In this document: piece by piece, positions 17,255 through 27,401 of the stretch | Position numbering within the stretch: position 1 is the stretch's first letter | Layout of the letters: each line of letters starts with the position of its first letter | DNA from: Delftia tsuruhatensis | GTDB lineage: Bacteria; Pseudomonadota; Gammaproteobacteria; Burkholderiales; Burkholderiaceae_C | Reading direction: 5' to 3' | Assembly: GCF_903815225.1 (NCBI RefSeq) | Contig: NZ_LR813084.1 | Location: 1,034,501-1,098,500 of the forward strand | DNA: 64,000 nt | Notes under the pieces: model-generated | Seen by the model: the letters and a program-made list of their open reading frames with translations, nothing else | What the model was told of the DNA's origin: nothing | Database searches by the model: none | Position numbers and translations under genes: made by a program

Positions 17255-18765
17255 TTGCGGGCTGAGTCCAGCTCCATTACCGCCCGCGCCAGCGCCTGGA
17301 TGCCGGCATCGATCTGATCGGTGGCAATGGACGACAGGCGCAGCCGGAAAAAGGGGCAGGGCTGGCGCGGCGTCGCAAAGAACGCGCTGCCTGCCTCGAT
17401 CAGCACGCCATGGCGGCGCGCCACGGCGGCCAGTGCATCGGCATCGAGCCATGCCGGCGCCTGCACCCACAGTGAGGCGCCACCCTGGGGCTGGCGGGAG
17501 TGGAAGTCCGGCAGATGCGCGCGCAGCGAACGCTCCACCTGGGCCACGCGCTCCTGCATGGCCTGGTTCACGCGCCGCGCATGGGTCTCGTGGTGCCCCA
17601 GCGACAGGAACAGCGCGTAGGTGTGCTGCAGGAAGGCGCTGGGATGGCGCACCATGGCGTGGCGCAGCACGCGCAGCTCGTCGATGAGCGCGCGCGGCGC
17701 GACGATGTAGCCCAGCCGCAGCGCGGGCGACAGGCTCTTGGACAGCGAGCCCACATAGATCACGCGACCGCTCTTGTCCAGGCTCTTGAGCGCGGGCATG
17801 GGCGTGCCCTGGTAGAGGTTCTCGGCCTCGTAGTCATCCTCGATGATCACGAAATCGTCCCGCTCCGCGCGGCGCAGCAGCTGCTCGCGCCGCCGCAGGC
17901 TCAGCGTCACCGTGGTCGGGCTCTGGTGCGACGGGGTGACGAACAGGTAGTCCAGGGCCGGCAGGCCGTCCACCACCACGCCTTCCCCATCCACGGCCAC
18001 GGGCACCCAGTGCGGGCGGCGCAGCGAGAAGGTATTGCGCGCATGGGGATGGCCGGGCTCCTCGAAGCCCATGCGCCGGGACGGATCCAGCAGGGCATCG
18101 GCCAGCAGGTAGAAGGCCTGCTGGGCGCCCACGGTCACCAGGATTTCCTCGCGCAGCGCGAACACGCCGCGCCGGGGCAGCAGCCGCAGGCGGATCTGCT
18201 CGATCAGGTCGGGCACGTCGTCGGTCTCGAAGTCCGGCGTCCAGTGCGGCATCTGGGCGCGCGCCAGGCTGCGCGTGCAGCATTCCCGGAAGCCCTCGGT
18301 GGGAAACAGCGCGGGGTCGTGCATGCCGTAGACGAAGGGATAGGGGTACTCGTGCCACTGCTGCGGCTTGGACAGCGTGTGCCTGTCCGTGAGCGAGCGC
18401 AGCACGCGCAGGGCCCAGTCCGGCGCCGGCCCGTCCGGGCCCGGCGCCGGCACGGCCAGTGTCCTGTCCACGCCGGCCAGGCGCGAGTCCCGGGCCACGA
18501 AGACACCGCTGCGCGGGCGGGACTGGAGAAAGCCCTCGTCCACCAATTGCTCGTAGACCGTGGTCACGGTGTTGCGCGACACCGCCATCAGGCGTGACAG
18601 CTCGCGCGAGGGCGGCATGGGCGCGCCCGGCGGCAGGCGCCCTTCGAGGATGGGCCGGACCAGGGCCAGGCGCAGCCTGTCCTTGAGCGGCAGGCCGGGC
18701 TGCTCGGGCAGCACGAACAGGCGGGACCACTGGTGGCGTGGGTCGGAAGCAAGCGGTGAACTCAT
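17239..18765 (-). CDS. MocR/PdxR-family transcriptional regulator (GntR-aminotransferase fusion)
   Basis: This 508-residue protein joins an N-terminal GntR winged helix (about residues 25-95, with PPGAPMPPSRELSRLMAVSRNTVTTVYEQL) to a fold-type I aminotransferase-like domain (from about 130). The PLP lysine motif YVGSLSKSLSPALRLGYIVAP and the EDDYEAENLY segment are intact. MocR proteins bind PLP or PLP-amino acid adducts as effectors instead of catalysing transamination. It is divergent from the peptide ABC operon (230 bp between starts) and probably controls it; GabR and PdxR are the best-known relatives. The start was set at MSSPLASDPRH because the upstream frame is low-complexity. Confidence 0.9.
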   Translation of the reverse strand: MSSPLASDPRHQWSRLFVLPEQPGLPLKDRLRLALVRPILEGRLPPGAPMPPSRELSRLMAVSRNTVTTVYEQLVDEGFLQSRPRSGVFVARDSRLAGVDRTLAVPAPGPDGPAPDWALRVLRSLTDRHTLSKPQQWHEYPYPFVYGMHDPALFPTEGFRECCTRSLARAQMPHWTPDFETDDVPDLIEQIRLRLLPRRGVFALREEILVTVGAQQAFYLLADALLDPSRRMGFEEPGHPHARNTFSLRRPHWVPVAVDGEGVVVDGLPALDYLFVTPSHQSPTTVTLSLRRREQLLRRAERDDFVIIEDDYEAENLYQGTPMPALKSLDKSGRVIYVGSLSKSLSPALRLGYIVAPRALIDELRVLRHAMVRHPSAFLQHTYALFLSLGHHETHARRVNQAMQERVAQVERSLRAHLPDFHSRQPQGGASLWVQAPAWLDADALAAVARRHGVLIEAGSAFFATPRQPCPFFRLRLSSIATDQIDAGIQALARAVMELDSARNHCCA

Positions 18766-18995
18766 GGCGCGGCGCGGGCAGTCGGGGGCGATCTCGGGAG
18801 CGGATGCAAGGTCCGCGCCATGTTGCGGTCCGGGTGCAGGCAAGTAAAGGCATGGGGCCGGCCGGCGCGGGTAAACACCGGGCCTCTGGCTCCTACGTCG
18901 GGGCGGCTGTGGCCCCTGCTGCACGGGCCCTTGTTGCGTATTCTGGTTTGCACGCCGCGATCCGCGCGGCCCTGCGATCCAACGAGGGAGGGGCC

Positions 18996-20615
18996 ATGTT
19001 CCGCACCACTTTCCGCACCACTTTCCGCACCACGCTCCGATACCGCGCCCTGGGCGCCCTGGCCCTTGCCGGCGCGCTGGCGACCCTGGCGGCCACGCCG
19101 CTGCAAGCGCAGGAGTCCAGGCGCGGCGGCACCCTGGTCGTGGGCAGCACCCAGGTGCCACGGCACCTGAACGGCGCCGTGCAATCGGGCATTGCCACGG
19201 CCATGCCTTCCACCCAGCTGTTCGCCAGCCCGCTGCGCTTCGATGACCAGTGGAAGCCCCAGCCCTACCTGGCCGAATCCTGGAAGCTGGCCGAGGACGG
19301 CAAGTCGCTGACCCTGAACCTGCGCAGGAATGCCGTGTTCCACGACGGCAAGCCCATCACCTCGGCCGACGTGGCCTTCTCCATCATGGCCATCAAGGCC
19401 AACCATCCGTTCCAGACCATGCTGGGGCCCGTGGAGAAGGTGGACACGCCCGACCCCTACACGGCCATCATCCGCATGAACGCGCCGCATCCGGCCATCC
19501 TGCTGGCCATGAGCCCGGCGCTGGCGCCCATACTGCCCAAGCACATCTATGGCGATGGTGCCGACCTCAAGACCCATGCGCGCAACAGCGCCGACGTGGT
19601 GGGCTCGGGGCCGTTCAAGCTGACCGAGTTCCGCGCGGGCCAGCGCATCGTGATGGAGCGCTTCGACAAGTTCTTCCTACCCGGCCGGCCCTATCTGGAC
19701 AAGCTGGTCTTCCACATCGTTCCCGACTCCTCCAGCCTGCTGCTGAGCCTGGAGCGGGGTGATGTGCAGATGGTGCCCTATGTGTCGCTGTCGATGGATC
19801 TCAGGCGCCTGGCCGCCAACCCCCAGATCACGCTGACCAGCAAGGGCTTCGAGGGCATAGGCTCGCTCAACTGGCTGGCCATCAACACCGCCAGGAAGCC
19901 GCTGGACGATGTGCGCGTGCGCAAGGCCATTGCCCATGCCATCGACAAGAACTTCATCACCAAGGCGCTGATGGGCGGCTTTGCCACCGTGGCCGACGGG
20001 CCGCTGGTGGCCGGCAGCCCCTTTGCCGCCACCGACCTGGTGCGCTATCCGCCGGACCTCAAGAAGTCCGCCGCGCTGCTGGACGAGGCAGGCCTCAAGC
20101 CCGGCACCAATGGCGAGCGCTTCAAGATCACCATCGACTACCTGCCCGGCGTGGACGAGCAGCAAAAGAACGTGGCCGAGTATGTGCGCGCCCAGCTCAA
20201 GAAGGTGGGCGTGGCGGTGGAGGTGCGCGCCTCGGCCGACTTTCCGGCCTGGGCCAGGCGGCTGGCCACGCACGAGTTCGATCTGTCCATGGACACGGTC
20301 TTCAACTGGGGCGACCCGGTCATCGGCGTGCACCGCAGCTACCTGTCCACCAACATCAAGCCCGTGGTCTGGACCAATACCCAGTCCTACCGCAATCCCC
20401 AGGTGGACGAGCTGCTGAACACGGCCAGCAGCACGCTGGACACGGCCGAGCGCAAGAAGCTCTATGCGGCCTTCCAGAAGACCGTGACGGACGAGCTGCC
20501 GGTGATCTTCATCAACAACTCGCCCTATCACACTGCCGCGCGCAAGAACGTGGGCAACCTGCCGACCACGATCTGGGGGCCAGCCTCGCCCTATGACGAG
20601 ATCTTTCTGAAGTAG
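18996..20615 (+). CDS. Peptide-type ABC transporter substrate-binding protein (SBP family 5)
   Basis: The 539-residue precursor belongs to the DppA/OppA class of periplasmic binding proteins. After an unusual N-terminus with three FRTT repeats come a hydrophobic signal (ALGALALAGALATLAATPLQA) and cleavage near QAQES. Mature features are RRGGTLVVGSTQVPRHLN, LAESWKLAEDGKSLTLNLRR, the SBP5 motif FHDGKPITSADVAFS, and VRKAIAHAIDKNFI. The start follows GAGGGAGGGGCC. It is the first gene of an operon of binding protein, two permeases and two ATPases. The ligand may be a modified peptide or amide, given the amidohydrolase at the end of the operon. Confidence 0.9.
   Translation: MFRTTFRTTFRTTLRYRALGALALAGALATLAATPLQAQESRRGGTLVVGSTQVPRHLNGAVQSGIATAMPSTQLFASPLRFDDQWKPQPYLAESWKLAEDGKSLTLNLRRNAVFHDGKPITSADVAFSIMAIKANHPFQTMLGPVEKVDTPDPYTAIIRMNAPHPAILLAMSPALAPILPKHIYGDGADLKTHARNSADVVGSGPFKLTEFRAGQRIVMERFDKFFLPGRPYLDKLVFHIVPDSSSLLLSLERGDVQMVPYVSLSMDLRRLAANPQITLTSKGFEGIGSLNWLAINTARKPLDDVRVRKAIAHAIDKNFITKALMGGFATVADGPLVAGSPFAATDLVRYPPDLKKSAALLDEAGLKPGTNGERFKITIDYLPGVDEQQKNVAEYVRAQLKKVGVAVEVRASADFPAWARRLATHEFDLSMDTVFNWGDPVIGVHRSYLSTNIKPVVWTNTQSYRNPQVDELLNTASSTLDTAERKKLYAAFQKTVTDELPVIFINNSPYHTAARKNVGNLPTTIWGPASPYDEIFLK
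18999..19034 (+). repeat. Three 12-bp tandem repeats in the signal peptide region
   Basis: TTCCGCACCACT is present three times in a row (the last ends ACG), encoding FRTTFRTTFRTT just inside the start of the binding-protein gene. Gain or loss of a unit would keep the frame. Confidence 0.85.
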
Positions 20616-20632
20616 TCGGGGAGGTGCAGTCC

Positions 20633-21610
20633 ATGGCTTTTATTCGCATACTCCTCAAGCGGCTGCTGCAGGGCCTGGCGCTGGTGCTGACCGTGGTGGT
20701 ACTGAACTTCATGCTGGTGCATGCGGCGCCCGGCGATCCCGTGGAGACCATTGCCGGCGCCAGCGGCGGCATGGAGCCCGAGCTCATGGCCGAGCTGCGC
20801 ACACGCTACGGGCTGGACCGGCCGTTGCCCGTGCAGCTGGGCATCTACCTGGCGCGCGTGGCCAGCGGGGATCTGGGCTACTCCTACTTTTTCAACCTGC
20901 CGGTGGCGCAGATGATTGCCGAGCGCGTGCCTGCCACCTTGCTGCTGGTGCTGGCCGCCGTGCTCGCGGCCTTCGTGGTGGGCACGCTGCTGGGCGTGCT
21001 GTCCTCGCGCCGGCCCAACGGCCTGCTGTCGCAGTGCATCACCGTGCTGTCACTGGTGGGCTTTGCGGCGCCCGTGTTCTGGACCGGCATGCTGCTGGTG
21101 CTGGTCTTCGCTTCCTGGTGGCCCATCCTGCCGGTGTCGGGCATGCGCTCGGCCGATGCGGCGGGCGGCGGCGGACTGGCCGACCTGCTGGACGTGGCGC
21201 GGCACCTGGTGCTGCCCGCGCTGACGCTGGCCCTGGTCTACCTGGCGCAGTACAGCCGGCTGTCGCGCGCGTCCATGCTGGACGTGCTGGGCGCGGACTA
21301 CATCCGCACGGCGCGTGCCAAGGGTCTGGCCGAACAGGCCGTGCTCTACCGCCATGCGCTGCGCAACGCGCTGCTGCCCGTGGTGACCATGCTGGGCCTG
21401 CAGTTCGGCAACGTCATGGCCGGCGCCATCATCGTGGAGACGGTCTTCAACTGGCCGGGCCTGGGCCGGCTGGCCTTCGACTCGGTGCTGCGGCGCGACT
21501 ATCCGACCCTCCTGGGCGTGCTGCTGTTCTCCGCCATCGTCGTGGTCGTGATGAACCTCGTCACCGACCTGTGCTACCGGCTCATCGATCCCCGCATCAA
21601 GGCGGCCTGA
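20633..21610 (+). CDS. Peptide-type ABC transporter permease, DppB/OppB-like
   Basis: This 325-residue inner-membrane protein is the first of two permeases. It begins with the DppB/OppB N-terminus (ILLKRLLQGLALVLTVVVLNFMLVHAAPGDP), has about six transmembrane helices, and contains the EAA loop that contacts the ATPase (DYIRTARAKGLAEQAVLYRHALRNALLPV). The ATG at 20633 has a GGGGAGG site 9 bp upstream; a GTG at 20624 is possible but lies inside that site. It follows the binding-protein gene by 17 bp and precedes the second permease by 5 bp. Confidence 0.93.
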   Translation: MAFIRILLKRLLQGLALVLTVVVLNFMLVHAAPGDPVETIAGASGGMEPELMAELRTRYGLDRPLPVQLGIYLARVASGDLGYSYFFNLPVAQMIAERVPATLLLVLAAVLAAFVVGTLLGVLSSRRPNGLLSQCITVLSLVGFAAPVFWTGMLLVLVFASWWPILPVSGMRSADAAGGGGLADLLDVARHLVLPALTLALVYLAQYSRLSRASMLDVLGADYIRTARAKGLAEQAVLYRHALRNALLPVVTMLGLQFGNVMAGAIIVETVFNWPGLGRLAFDSVLRRDYPTLLGVLLFSAIVVVVMNLVTDLCYRLIDPRIKAA

Positions 21611-21615
21611 ACACC

Positions 21616-22517
21616 ATGCATGCCATCGCCCCTCCGCTTTCCGCACCGCAGGCGGGCACGCCGCTGCCGGCCCTGGGTGAACACCCGGCCCGCGAGGCCC
21701 TGCGCATGTTCCTGCGCAACCCCTCGGCCATTGCCGGCATGGCCATGCTGCTCATCGTGCTGCTGGTGGCCATCGCCGGCCCCTGGATCTGGCCTGCGGA
21801 CCCGTTCGAGATCCGCACCATGCCCCAGACCCCGCCGTTCAGCGCCGAGGCCTGGCTGGGCAGCGACCAGATGGGGCGCGACGTGCTCACGGGCATCGTC
21901 CACGGCGGGCGGGCCACGCTGATGGTGGGCGCCTTCGCGGCCCTGCTGTCGGTGTGCATCGGCGTGACGCTGGGGGCGCTGGCCGGCTACTACGGCGGCC
22001 GCGTCGATGCGCTGCTGATGCGCGTGACCGAGTTCTTCCAGGTGCTGCCGGCGCTGCTGTTCGCCATGGTGGTGGTCACGCTGTTCTCGCCCTCGCTGGC
22101 CACGGTCACGCTGGCCATCGGCAGCGTCAGCTGGCCGGCCACGGCGCGGCTGACGCGTGCCGAGTTCCTGCGCATCCGGCAGCTGGAGTTCGTGCGCGCC
22201 GAACGTGCCATCGGCGCGCGCCACAGCCGCATCCTCTGGAAGGTGATCCTGCCCAATGCGCTGCCGCCGCTGGTGGTCTCGGCCACGCTGGCTGTGGGCG
22301 CGGCCATCCTGTTCGAGGCCGGACTGTCCTTCCTGGGCCTGGGTGACCCCAACCAGATGAGCTGGGGCCTGATGATCGGGTCGGCCCGCCAGTACCTGCT
22401 GTCCTGCTGGTGGGCCGTGGCTTTTCCCGGTGCCGCCATCTTCGTCACCGTGCTGGCCGTCAGCCTGATCGGCGACGGGCTCAACGACGCACTCAATCCC
22501 AAGCTGAGGGAGCGCTG

Positions 22518-22518
<1 letters not shown>
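21616..22518 (+). CDS. Peptide-type ABC transporter permease, DppC/OppC-like
   Basis: The 300-residue product is the second permease. It has the OppC N-terminal domain ([20 protein letters not shown]), the [23 protein letters not shown] motif typical of DppC/OppC, about six transmembrane helices and the EAA loop [28 protein letters not shown]. The C-terminus [15 protein letters not shown] is standard for the family. Its stop overlaps the start of the first ATPase gene (TGATG, 22516-22520), showing tight coupling. Confidence 0.93.
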
Positions 22519-23545
<1,027 letters not shown>

Positions 23546-23549
<4 letters not shown>

Positions 23550-24568
23550 ACGCCCGCATGGACGACATCCTTTTGCAGGTGGACGACCTGCAAGTCCACT
23601 TTCCGCGCCCTGGCAAGGGCCTGTTTCGCCCTCCCGAGGTGGTCAGGGCTGTGGACGGCGTCTCCCTGAGCCTGCGGCGCGGCAGCACGCTGGCGCTGGT
23701 GGGCGAGTCGGGGTCGGGCAAGACCACGACGGCGCTGGCCGTGATGCGGCTGGCGCCCGTGACGGCGGGCCGCATGCAGCTGGGCGACACCGACCTGGCC
23801 GCGCTGTCCGGCGAGGCCCTGCGCCAGGCGCGCCGGCGCATGCAGATCGTGTTCCAGGACCCGTTCTCCTCGCTGAATCCGCGCCAGCGCGCGGGCGATG
23901 CGGTGCGCGCACCGCTGGAGCTGATGGGCGTGGGCACGCCGGCCGAGCGCGAGGCGCGCGTGGCCGAGCTGTTCAGCCAGGTGGGCCTGCGGCCCGAACA
24001 GCGCCAGCTGTTCCCGCACCAGTTCTCGGGCGGGCAGCGCCAGCGCATCAACATCGCGCGCGCCCTGGCCACGCGGCCCGAGCTGGTGGTCTGCGACGAG
24101 CCCGTGTCGGCGCTGGACATCGCCATCCGCGCCCAGATCCTCAACCTGCTGGCGCGGCTGCAGCGCGAGCTGGGCCTGAGCTACCTGTTCATCTCGCACG
24201 ACATGGCCGTGGTCGAGCACATCTGCGACGACATCGCCGTCATGTACCTGGGCCAGATCGTGGAGCGCGCGCCACGCCAGGCCTTCTTCGCACGGCCGCT
24301 GCACCCCTACAGCGTGGCGCTGATGTCGGCCGTGCCCACGGTGCGCGGCGGGCGCGAGCGCGCGGCGCGGCGCATCCGGCTGGCCGGTGATCCGCCCAGC
24401 CCCATCGATCCGCCGCCGGGCTGCCGCTTCGCGGGCCGTTGCCCCGTGGCCGTGCCGGCCTGCGCGGCCCAGGCGCCACCGCTGCGCGAGGCCGCGCCGG
24501 GCCACTGGGTGCGCTGCATCCGCGTGGGCCAGGTCGACGGCGTGCCGCGCGCGCCGCTGTCTTTCTGA
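23546..24568 (+). CDS. Peptide-type ABC transporter ATPase, DppF/OppF-like
   Basis: The 340-residue partner ATPase has Walker A LVGESGSGKTTTALAVMRL, Q-loop VFQDPFSSLNPRQRAG, signature FSGGQRQRINIARALA, Walker B LVVCDEPVSALDIAI and switch-His FISHDMAVVEH. It ends with the Cys-rich oligopeptide domain (PGCRFAGRCPVAVPAC). The frame starts 4 bp inside the preceding gene. The amidohydrolase starts 18 bp after its stop, so transport and hydrolysis are likely expressed together. Confidence 0.94.
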
Positions 24569-24586
24569 ACGAGGAGCTTCCTGTCC

Positions 24587-26251
24587 ATGACCATCACCGT
24601 CTACGTCGCCCGCAAGATCATCACCATGAATCCCATGCAGCCCGAGGCCACGCACGTGGCCGTGCGCGACGGGCGCATCCTCGCTGTCGGGGACCTGGCG
24701 CGCTGCACGGCCTGGGGCGAGTGCCGCATCGACGAGCGCTTCGCGGACCAGGTGCTGCTGCCCGGCCTGGTCGAGGGCCATTGCCACCTCAAGGAAGGCA
24801 GCATGTGGCAGTGGACGTACACGGGCTGGTTCGACCGGCGCGATCCCGACGGCAAGCTCTGGGCCGGCCTGCGCTCCATGCAGGCCGTGGTGGACCGCCT
24901 GGCCGAGGTGGCGGCGCGCATGGATGCCCAGGGCCTGCCGGCCGCGCAGCCGCTGATCGCCTGGGGGTTCGACCCCATCTACTTCGGCGGCGAGCGCATG
25001 ACGGTGGAGCACCTGGACCGCGCCAGCGCCACGCGGCCCATCGTGATCTCCCACGCCAACGGCCACCTGATGAACATCAACAGCGCCATGCTGCGCCTGG
25101 CCGAGATCACGCGCGACAATGAGGTCGAGGGCGTGGTGCGCTTCCCGGACGGCCACGCGCGCGCCGGCGAACCCACGGGCGAACTGCAGGAGCCGGCCGC
25201 CATGTTCCTGGTGCTGCGCAAGGTCGGCGATGCCGGCCTGCTGGCGCCCATGACCGAGGACGGCGTGCGCTCCTTCGCGCGCCTGGCCTGCCGCCAGGGC
25301 GTGACCACGGCCACCGACCTGGTCAACAAGCTCACCGCGCAGGACTGCGGCGTGCTGGAGGCGGCGCTGGCCGACGACCAGGTGCCCATCCGCATCCTGC
25401 CCGCCTTCCAGGCCTTCCATGGCACGCATGGGGCCCAGGCCGGCGCCGAGCATGTGCGCGCGCTGATGGCGCGCAACACCGACCGGCTGCGCTACGGCCT
25501 GGTCAAGATGATGCTGGACGGTTCCATCCAGGGTTTTTCGGCGCGGCTGCGCTGGCCCGGCCACTACAACGGCGCGCCCAACGGCATCTGGGTCACGGCG
25601 CCCGCGCAGTACGAGGCCGACTTCGAGACCTACCACCGCGCCGGCCTGCTCATCCACACCCACACCAATGGCGACGAGGCCAGCGAGGTGGCCATAGCTG
25701 CCATCGCCCGCGTGCTGTCGCGGGCACCCCGGCCCGACCACCGCCACACCCTGCAGCATGGCCAGATGATCGACGCGCCACTGTTTCGCCGCATGGCGGC
25801 GCTGGGCCTGTGCGCCAACCTGTTCACCAACCACCTCTGGTACTGGGGCGACCAGCACTACGAGATGACCATGGGCCCCGACCGGGCCCTGCGGCTGGAC
25901 GCCTGCGCCAGCGCGCTGGCGGCCGGCGTGCCGCTGGCCATCCATTCGGACGCGCCCGTCACGCCGCTGGGCCCGCTGTTCACCGCCTGGTGCGCCGTGC
26001 ACCGCCTCACGCCCCAGGGCCGCGTGCTGGGCGAGTCCGAACGCCTCACCGTGGCCCAGGCCCTGCATGCCGTCACGCTGGGCGCGGCCTGGACGCTGCG
26101 CATGGACCACGAGATCGGCAGCATCGAATGCGGCAAGCGGGCCGACTTCTGCGTGCTGGAGGACGATCCCCTGTCCCTGGACCCCATGGTGCTCAAGGAC
26201 CTCAGGGTCTGGGGCACAGTGCTGTCCGGCCGCGTTTTCAAGGCGGCATGA
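24587..26251 (+). CDS. YtcJ-like metal-dependent amidohydrolase
   Basis: The 554-residue protein is an amidohydrolase_3/YtcJ-type enzyme. It has the N-terminal beta-sandwich (VRDGRILAVGDL), the metal-binding His pair in LLPGLVEGHCHLKEG, a catalytic TIM barrel with HTHTNGDEA, HTLQHGQMID and the late acidic ligand in AIHSDAPVTPLGP, and a returning C-terminal strand (GSIECGKRADFCVLEDDP). No signal peptide is seen, so it acts on imported substrate. The best-known relative class includes N-substituted formamide deformylase, but the family is broad. It is translationally coupled to the next gene (ATGA, 26248-26251) and follows a complete peptide importer. Confidence 0.88.
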   Translation: MTITVYVARKIITMNPMQPEATHVAVRDGRILAVGDLARCTAWGECRIDERFADQVLLPGLVEGHCHLKEGSMWQWTYTGWFDRRDPDGKLWAGLRSMQAVVDRLAEVAARMDAQGLPAAQPLIAWGFDPIYFGGERMTVEHLDRASATRPIVISHANGHLMNINSAMLRLAEITRDNEVEGVVRFPDGHARAGEPTGELQEPAAMFLVLRKVGDAGLLAPMTEDGVRSFARLACRQGVTTATDLVNKLTAQDCGVLEAALADDQVPIRILPAFQAFHGTHGAQAGAEHVRALMARNTDRLRYGLVKMMLDGSIQGFSARLRWPGHYNGAPNGIWVTAPAQYEADFETYHRAGLLIHTHTNGDEASEVAIAAIARVLSRAPRPDHRHTLQHGQMIDAPLFRRMAALGLCANLFTNHLWYWGDQHYEMTMGPDRALRLDACASALAAGVPLAIHSDAPVTPLGPLFTAWCAVHRLTPQGRVLGESERLTVAQALHAVTLGAAWTLRMDHEIGSIECGKRADFCVLEDDPLSLDPMVLKDLRVWGTVLSGRVFKAA

Positions 26252-27171
26252 CGGTGCACGAGCGGCTGCCCCTCACGGTCATCGGGGGCTTTCTGGGCGC
26301 CGGAAAGACCACCTTGCTCAACCACTGGCTGCGCCATGCCGGTGGCCAGCGGCTGGCGGTGCTGGTCAACGACTTCGGCGCGCTTCACATCGATGCAGGG
26401 CTGATCGAGAGCCATGGCGGCGACACCATCGCGCTGACCAATGGCTGCGTCTGCTGCCAGATCGGCGATGACCTGTCCATGGCACTGATCACGGTGCTGC
26501 GGCAGCGCGAACGCTTCGATGGCGTTGTGATCGAGGCCAGCGGCGTCTCCGACCCCTGGCGCATCGCCCAGCTGGGCCTGGCCGACCAGGCGCTGTCGCT
26601 GGATGGCGTCGTCGTGGTCGTCGATGCGGCCGCCTTGGCCTTCCAGGCCGCCGATCCGCTGCTGGCCGACACGCTGCAGCGCCAGGTGGCCCGCGCCGAC
26701 CTGCTCATCGTCAACAAGACCGATCTGGCCGATGCGCCTGCCCTGGAGCGGGTGCATGGCTGGATAGCCGCCCATGCGCCGGCCGCGCGGCACTGCGAGG
26801 CCCGCGAGGCACAGGTGCCGGTGGAGCTGCTCAGCGGCGCGGCCTTGCTGCGCGGCGCGCGCGCGGCCTCCTGGGGCGGCAAGGCCCTGCGTGGCTCGCA
26901 TGGCCGGCAGTTCGAGACATGGTGCTGCCAGCCCGAAGGCGTGCTGCCCGAAGCCGCCTTGCGCCGCTGGCTGGCGTCGGTGCCGCAAGGCGTGCTGCGG
27001 CTCAAGGGCGTGGTGCGCACGGGGGCGAACCAATGGAGCGAGTTGCAGTTCGCCGGCCGAAGCGGCCGGCTGCGGCCTGCCTCGCCACCGGCTGCCGGGG
27101 CGGCCATCGTGGCCATCGGGCTGGCCGGGCGGCTGCCGGTGGCGGCGCTGGAAGGCCTGGTGGCCTGCTAG
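26248..27171 (+). CDS. COG0523/CobW-family GTPase, putative metallochaperone
   Basis: This 307-residue GTPase has Walker A VIGGFLGAGKTTLLNHWL, the metal-binding CxCC motif in LTNGCVCCQIGDDLSMAL, the switch region VVIEASGVSDPWRIAQ, and the NKTD guanine motif (LLIVNKTDLAD), then a CobW C-terminal domain. Such proteins deliver Zn, Co, Ni or Fe to a target enzyme. It overlaps the amidohydrolase by 4 bp, so the natural inference is that it loads or maintains that enzyme's metal site. It is short in the C-terminal domain and lacks the His-rich tail seen in several zinc-starvation GTPases. Confidence 0.88.
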   Translation: MTVHERLPLTVIGGFLGAGKTTLLNHWLRHAGGQRLAVLVNDFGALHIDAGLIESHGGDTIALTNGCVCCQIGDDLSMALITVLRQRERFDGVVIEASGVSDPWRIAQLGLADQALSLDGVVVVVDAAALAFQAADPLLADTLQRQVARADLLIVNKTDLADAPALERVHGWIAAHAPAARHCEAREAQVPVELLSGAALLRGARAASWGGKALRGSHGRQFETWCCQPEGVLPEAALRRWLASVPQGVLRLKGVVRTGANQWSELQFAGRSGRLRPASPPAAGAAIVAIGLAGRLPVAALEGLVAC

Positions 27172-27401
27172 GTCCGGTATTCGGGCTGTTCGCGGTCCAG
27201 CAGGCGGACCAGGGCCTGCCAGTCGCGGCCCCGGATGTAGCTGCCGGAGCCGGCATACTGCGCGGCAGTGCGCTCGCAGAGGGCCTTGGATGGATGCACC
27301 TGCGGCATGCCTCCGCTGCCCACGCGTCTGGCCGGGCTTGCGGTGTGGATCTGGTCCATTTGTCGGTGGCACGCCGTGACCGGCCGGTGATCGCACGGCA
27401 C
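27168..27401 (-). CDS. Small unrecognised open frame after the MFS gene
   Basis: A 77-codon leftward frame starts at a GTG directly after the MFS transporter stop and ends 4 bp inside the convergent GTPase gene. The C-terminal half (YAGSGSYIRGRDWQALVRLLD) looks protein-like, while the first 30 residues do not. There is no clear ribosome-binding site; an internal ATG at 27359 is an alternative start. It may be a small hypothetical protein or the remnant of a longer gene. I do not recognise a family. Confidence 0.25.
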   Translation of the reverse strand: MPCDHRPVTACHRQMDQIHTASPARRVGSGGMPQVHPSKALCERTAAQYAGSGSYIRGRDWQALVRLLDREQPEYRT

